Shown: piece by piece, positions 6,875-9,267 of the stretch
Position numbering within the stretch: position 1 is the stretch's first letter
Layout: each line of letters starts with the position of its first letter
Origin: Tannerella sp.
GTDB lineage: Bacteria; Bacteroidota; Bacteroidia; Bacteroidales; Tannerellaceae
NCBI GenBank assembly: GCA_031283785.1
Contig: JAITBC010000425.1
Location: 1-9,267, forward strand
Direction: 5' to 3'
Length of the DNA stretch: 9,267 bases
The notes under the pieces: generated by a model
What the model was told of the DNA's origin: nothing
The model's database searches: none
The model's input: the letters and a program-made list of their open reading frames with translations, nothing else
Position numbers and translations under genes: made by a program

Positions 6875-7492
6875 ATGATATATGAAGAAATAAGATCTAT
6901 TGTAGAGAGAGAATCTGATGCGGTACGCAATATACCGGTTACGGAATCATATGAAAAAGCAGTCAATCTGATATATGAATATGTTCATCAAAGAAGAGGA
7001 ACGTTAATCATAAGCGGTATGGGCAAAGCCGGACAGATAGCGATGAACGTAGCTACGACATTCAGCTCGACGGGTACGCCGGCTGTCTTCCTTCATCCCA
7101 GTGAAGCGCAACATGGCGATCTGGGTGTTATGCGCGAAAATGATATCATATTGTTAATATCCAATTCGGGCAAGACGCGTGAGTTGGAAGAACTTGTCTG
7201 CCTGTCAAGAGGGCTGGTGCCGGATGTCAAATTTATAGTCATCACGTCCAACCCGAACAGCCCGTTAGCCGGAGAAGCTGATGTTTCTTTGTTAACGGGC
7301 TCTCCGGAAGAAGTATGCCCGTTAGGCCTTACGCCAACGACTTCGACTACGGTTATGACGGTCATCGGCGATATCCTTGTCGTCGGCGTAATGGAAAAAA
7401 TCGGTTTTACAAACAGGGACTATGCGAAACGTCATCACGGAGGATACCTGGGCGAAAAAAGCCGCGAACAAAGTAAATTCCGTAAAGAGTGA
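6875..7492 (+). CDS. kdsD: Single-domain SIS sugar-phosphate isomerase, KdsD-like (D-arabinose-5-phosphate isomerase)
   Basis: This 205-aa protein is a lone SIS domain of the KpsF/GutQ/KdsD type, expected to interconvert D-ribulose 5-phosphate and D-arabinose 5-phosphate, the first step toward Kdo. It shows ISGMGKAGQIA (46-56, with the lysine equivalent to E. coli K59 at 51), SSTGTPAVFLHPSEAQHGDLG (64-84), SNSGKT (96-101), EEVCPLGLTPTTSTT (145-159, E146 equivalent to E152), and RHHGGYLG (186-193, H187 near the catalytic H193). The two C-terminal CBS domains of E. coli KdsD are absent, as in known single-domain Bacteroides enzymes. The start at 6875 is chosen because the -7 box lies downstream of the alternative ATG at 6827. 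The kinase gene follows after 3 nt. 6-Phospho-3-hexuloisomerase is a less likely alternative, because the HGDLG and CPLGLxPTTSTT blocks are KdsD-type. Confidence 0.87.
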   Translation: MIYEEIRSIVERESDAVRNIPVTESYEKAVNLIYEYVHQRRGTLIISGMGKAGQIAMNVATTFSSTGTPAVFLHPSEAQHGDLGVMRENDIILLISNSGKTRELEELVCLSRGLVPDVKFIVITSNPNSPLAGEADVSLLTGSPEEVCPLGLTPTTSTTVMTVIGDILVVGVMEKIGFTNRDYAKRHHGGYLGEKSREQSKFRKE

Positions 7493-7495
7493 AAT

Positions 7496-8425
7496 ATGCG
7501 TAGAGTAGTAGGGATAGGAGAGACAATACTTGATATCATTTTTGAAGGCGAACAGCCGGAACGTTCGGTCGTGGGCGGTTCGGTTTTGAACGGGATAGTT
7601 TCGTTGAGCCGTCTCGGTGTTCCGGCAACATTTATCAGCGAAGCGGGTGATGACCGCGTGGGGGATATGGTATGCCGTTTTTTGTCCGGCAACGGAGTCA
7701 ATACGGATTACATTGACAGGTTTAAAGAGCGTAAAAGTCCTGTTTCGCTCGCGTTTCTCGGCGATGATAAGAATGCCGAATACATTTTCCATACGGATTA
7801 TCCCGAGAAGAGGTTAAATATGCCTGTTCCCGATATAAACGAAAATGATATTTTTGTATTTGGCTCATTCTATGCCTTAAATCCCTTATACAGAGAACGT
7901 TTTGTGGAATTTCCGAAAGAGGCGCGAAAACGCGGGGCCTTGGTATACTATGATCCTAATTTTCGCGCTTCTCATAAGCCTGATCGTGACCGGTTGCGCA
8001 GATTTATCTCCGAAAACTGTGACTATGCAACGATTGTACGCGGCTCGGACGAGGATTTTTATAACCTGTATGAAAAAACAAATATGGATGATGTATATTC
8101 GGAGATCATAAGGCCGCGTTGCAGCTGTTTTATTACGACGCACGGTGCGGATGGAGTAACCCTTTATACGAACAATATAAAAGCGCACTTTGATTCCGTA
8201 AAAATAACGCCGGTAAGTACGATCGGCGCAGGTGACAATTTTAATGCAGGTATTATCTACGGTTTAATAAAATATGATATTGGCTATCGGGATATCCCGG
8301 AGCTGAATAAAGAAGATTGGGCAAAAGTGATTCAGTGCGGAATTGATTTTTCGACGGAAGTCTGTTGCAGTTATTCAAATTATATCTCACCGGAATTTGC
8401 GGCAAAATATGCACTTAAGAGTTAA
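7496..8425 (+). CDS. PfkB/ribokinase-family carbohydrate kinase
   Basis: The 309-aa protein fits the ribokinase fold. It starts with VVGIGETILDIIF (4-16), has the substrate-side VVGGSVLN (25-32) and ARLG-like SLSRLG (36-41), YYDPNFR (151-157) as in fructokinase-like members, TTHGADGV (214-221), and the anion hole and catalytic GAGD at 244-247 with D247 as base. The PfkB signature 2 reads STIGAGDNFNAG, with serine where aspartate is commonest; this still satisfies the published pattern. It should phosphorylate a sugar or sugar-like alcohol with ATP in the cytoplasm. The substrate cannot be read from the sequence; fructose, ribose-type sugars and a pentose feeding the neighbouring isomerase are all possible. 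It begins 3 nt after the isomerase stop, so the two are cotranscribed. The C-terminal tail contains a CC pair at 290-291. Confidence 0.9.
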   Translation: MRRVVGIGETILDIIFEGEQPERSVVGGSVLNGIVSLSRLGVPATFISEAGDDRVGDMVCRFLSGNGVNTDYIDRFKERKSPVSLAFLGDDKNAEYIFHTDYPEKRLNMPVPDINENDIFVFGSFYALNPLYRERFVEFPKEARKRGALVYYDPNFRASHKPDRDRLRRFISENCDYATIVRGSDEDFYNLYEKTNMDDVYSEIIRPRCSCFITTHGADGVTLYTNNIKAHFDSVKITPVSTIGAGDNFNAGIIYGLIKYDIGYRDIPELNKEDWAKVIQCGIDFSTEVCCSYSNYISPEFAAKYALKS

Positions 8426-8476
8426 TAATCGGGAGTTGAGAAGATTCAAAGGAATAAATCAAAATATTATCAATGT

Positions 8477-8893
8477 ATGAAATCGTATCGAAAAGAATTA
8501 TGGTTTGAAACCGAATACCGCAGGCAAATGATTAATATTACGCCCCTTATAGAAGACTGTTTGCGTGAGAGCGGGATAAAGGAGGGCCTGCTCCTCTGCA
8601 ACGCGATGCACATTACCGCAAGTGTTTTTATCAACGATGATGAAAGCGGATTACATCACGACTTTGAAGTATGGCTGGAGAAATTAGCTCCTGAAAAACC
8701 ATACAGCCAGTATCGGCATAACGGGTTTGAAGATAATGCGGATGCACATATTAAACGGACGTTGATGGGGCGCGAAGTAGTTGTTGCCGTTTCAGCCGGG
8801 AAACCGGATTTCGGCCCTTGGGAACAGATTTTTTACGGAGAATTTGACGGGAAACGCCGAAAGCGCGTTCTTGTTAAGATAATAGGAGAATAA
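8477..8893 (+). CDS. yjbQ: YjbQ family protein (UPF0047, secondary thiamine-phosphate synthase family)
   Basis: The 138-aa protein covers the whole YjbQ fold. Visible family blocks are [18 protein letters not shown] at 41-58 (H45 and E56), LHHDFEVWL at 59-67 (H60, H61, D62), [14 protein letters not shown] at 85-98 (H91), and [20 protein letters not shown] at 112-131. The histidine and acidic cluster is thought to bind a metal or phosphate. Some family members support weak thiamine-phosphate synthase activity in E. coli assays, but the true role is unknown. It lies 51 bases after the kinase gene with no TAnnTTTG box between, so it is probably the third gene of the isomerase-kinase transcript. 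The ribosome site is weak: an AAAGGA lies too far upstream to be convincing. No defect is seen. Confidence 0.92.
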   Translation: MKSYRKELWFETEYRRQMINITPLIEDCLRESGIKEGLLLCNAMHITASVFINDDESGLHHDFEVWLEKLAPEKPYSQYRHNGFEDNADAHIKRTLMGREVVVAVSAGKPDFGPWEQIFYGEFDGKRRKRVLVKIIGE

Positions 8894-9098
8894 TAATAAT
8901 GTTGTACGTATGTAGAACAAGTTTATTTTTATTGCCGCCTGTGCGAATCCTGCCGTATTGACGATTGAGATACGGCATCACAGTATTTTGAATACCGGAA
9001 AACCGAAAGATGTCCCGTTAAGGCATCATAAATTGCTGTGCGACAGGATAGAACAGAAGCCGAAAGTGGCGAACCTTTTGATTGTCAGTATCCTCGAT
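8894..9098. other. Intergenic stretch after yjbQ, no recognised gene
   Basis: Just after the yjbQ stop the plus strand has repeated TAATAATAAT and a short ATG frame of about 20 codons that I do not regard as real. One plus frame is open from 8916 to the window end without stops (117 codons) but has no ATG until 9099. Its translation, for example ANPAVLTIEIRHH and KPKVANLLIVSILD, is not one I recognise. The hairpin at 8951-8977 is described separately. The stretch may be untranslated DNA or decayed coding sequence. Confidence 0.35.
8951..8977 (+). terminator. Perfect 8-bp hairpin after yjbQ, possible terminator
   Basis: TGCCGTAT (8951-8958) and ATACGGCA (8970-8977) form a perfect inverted repeat around an 11-base loop, 57 bases after the yjbQ stop codon. 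It is followed by a second small repeat, GTATT-TTG-AATAC. No T run follows the first stem, so it may be an mRNA end or stabilising structure rather than a classic intrinsic terminator. It also lies within a weak open frame, so chance cannot be excluded. Confidence 0.35.
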
Positions 9099-9267
9099 AT
9101 GACAGATAAAAATGCCGAACATTTTTATCGTCGTATTCTCGGAGAAAAATCTGCCGGACAGTCCGGTTGCAGAGACGGTATCCGAAAAAGAAGACTATAC
9201 GCCGGAAAGAAGCAAAAAGATATAGCAGCCCTTGCAGGGAAAGGAAAATCGGTTATCAGTCGTGAAG
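9099..9267 (+). pseudogene. Possible IS30-type transposase N-terminus with an odd leader, cut by the window edge
   Basis: The frame open from 8916 has its first ATG at 9099 and ends at the window edge with KKQKDIAALAGKGKSVISRE. This looks like the helix-turn-helix of IS30-family transposases, where a form such as QKDIA..xG.xxSTISRE is typical. The residues before it do not look like a normal IS30 start. An overlapping plus frame (ATG 9112, stop 9223-9225, 37 aa) contains YTPERSKK at the same bases, and a TPER-type motif normally stands about 10 residues ahead of the helix-turn-helix. A small deletion with a frameshift could have brought the two together, but this is inference. More sequence to the right is needed to decide whether the element is intact. 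Confidence 0.35.

Noticed and set aside
7322..7792. 156-codon minus-strand open frame across the isomerase-kinase junction
   Set aside because: It is antisense to two well-supported genes and has no recognisable domain or promoter.
1..9267. CRISPR arrays, tRNA or rRNA genes, riboswitches
   Set aside because: No spaced direct repeats, cloverleaf-like segments, rRNA-like stretches or known riboswitch cores were seen on reading both strands; a covariance-model scan was not possible.

Overview
The window looks like chromosomal DNA from a Bacteroidota member, most likely the order Bacteroidales. Four upstream regions carry a Bacteroidota-type -7 element (TAnnTTTG), one with a well-spaced TTTG -33 box. 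Ribosome binding sites are mostly weak. The gene content also fits: a GT117/DUF2723 membrane protein, a DUF4369-thioredoxin-like lipoprotein and a single-domain arabinose-5-phosphate isomerase. The body is AT-rich. The genus cannot be fixed from the sequence alone.

Layout. Positions 1-310 (minus) hold a GC-rich internal piece of an IS1634-type transposase that lacks its usual N-terminus and runs off the left edge. Positions 311-571 hold only decayed-looking scraps. From 572 to 5451 there is a minus-strand block, read right to left: greA, a HIT-family hydrolase, a 1084-aa GT117/DUF2723 multi-pass membrane protein, and a NodB-type deacetylase starting 3 nt after it. A -7 element lies in front of the GT117 gene and a full -33/-7 promoter in front of greA. 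A separate minus gene (5591-6751) encodes a lipoprotein with a DUF4369 domain and a thioredoxin-like domain that has lost its CXXC. It is divergent from a plus-strand group at 6875-8893: a KdsD-like sugar-phosphate isomerase, a PfkB-family sugar kinase 3 nt later, and a YjbQ/UPF0047 protein. The last 374 bases hold hairpins and an open plus frame that ends in what looks like an IS30-type transposase helix-turn-helix, cut by the window edge.

How the genes may work together. The GT117 and deacetylase genes are almost certainly one transcription-translation unit and point to surface glycan or glycoprotein modification. The isomerase-kinase pair points to pentose-phosphate sugar supply, possibly for Kdo or another arabinose-type sugar. 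greA and the HIT gene are housekeeping neighbours. I did not find a clearly new system. The best leads are the GT117-deacetylase pair, the isomerase-kinase-YjbQ group, the cysteine-less thioredoxin lipoprotein, and the IS debris at both ends. Several gene starts are revised here using promoter and signal-peptide evidence.
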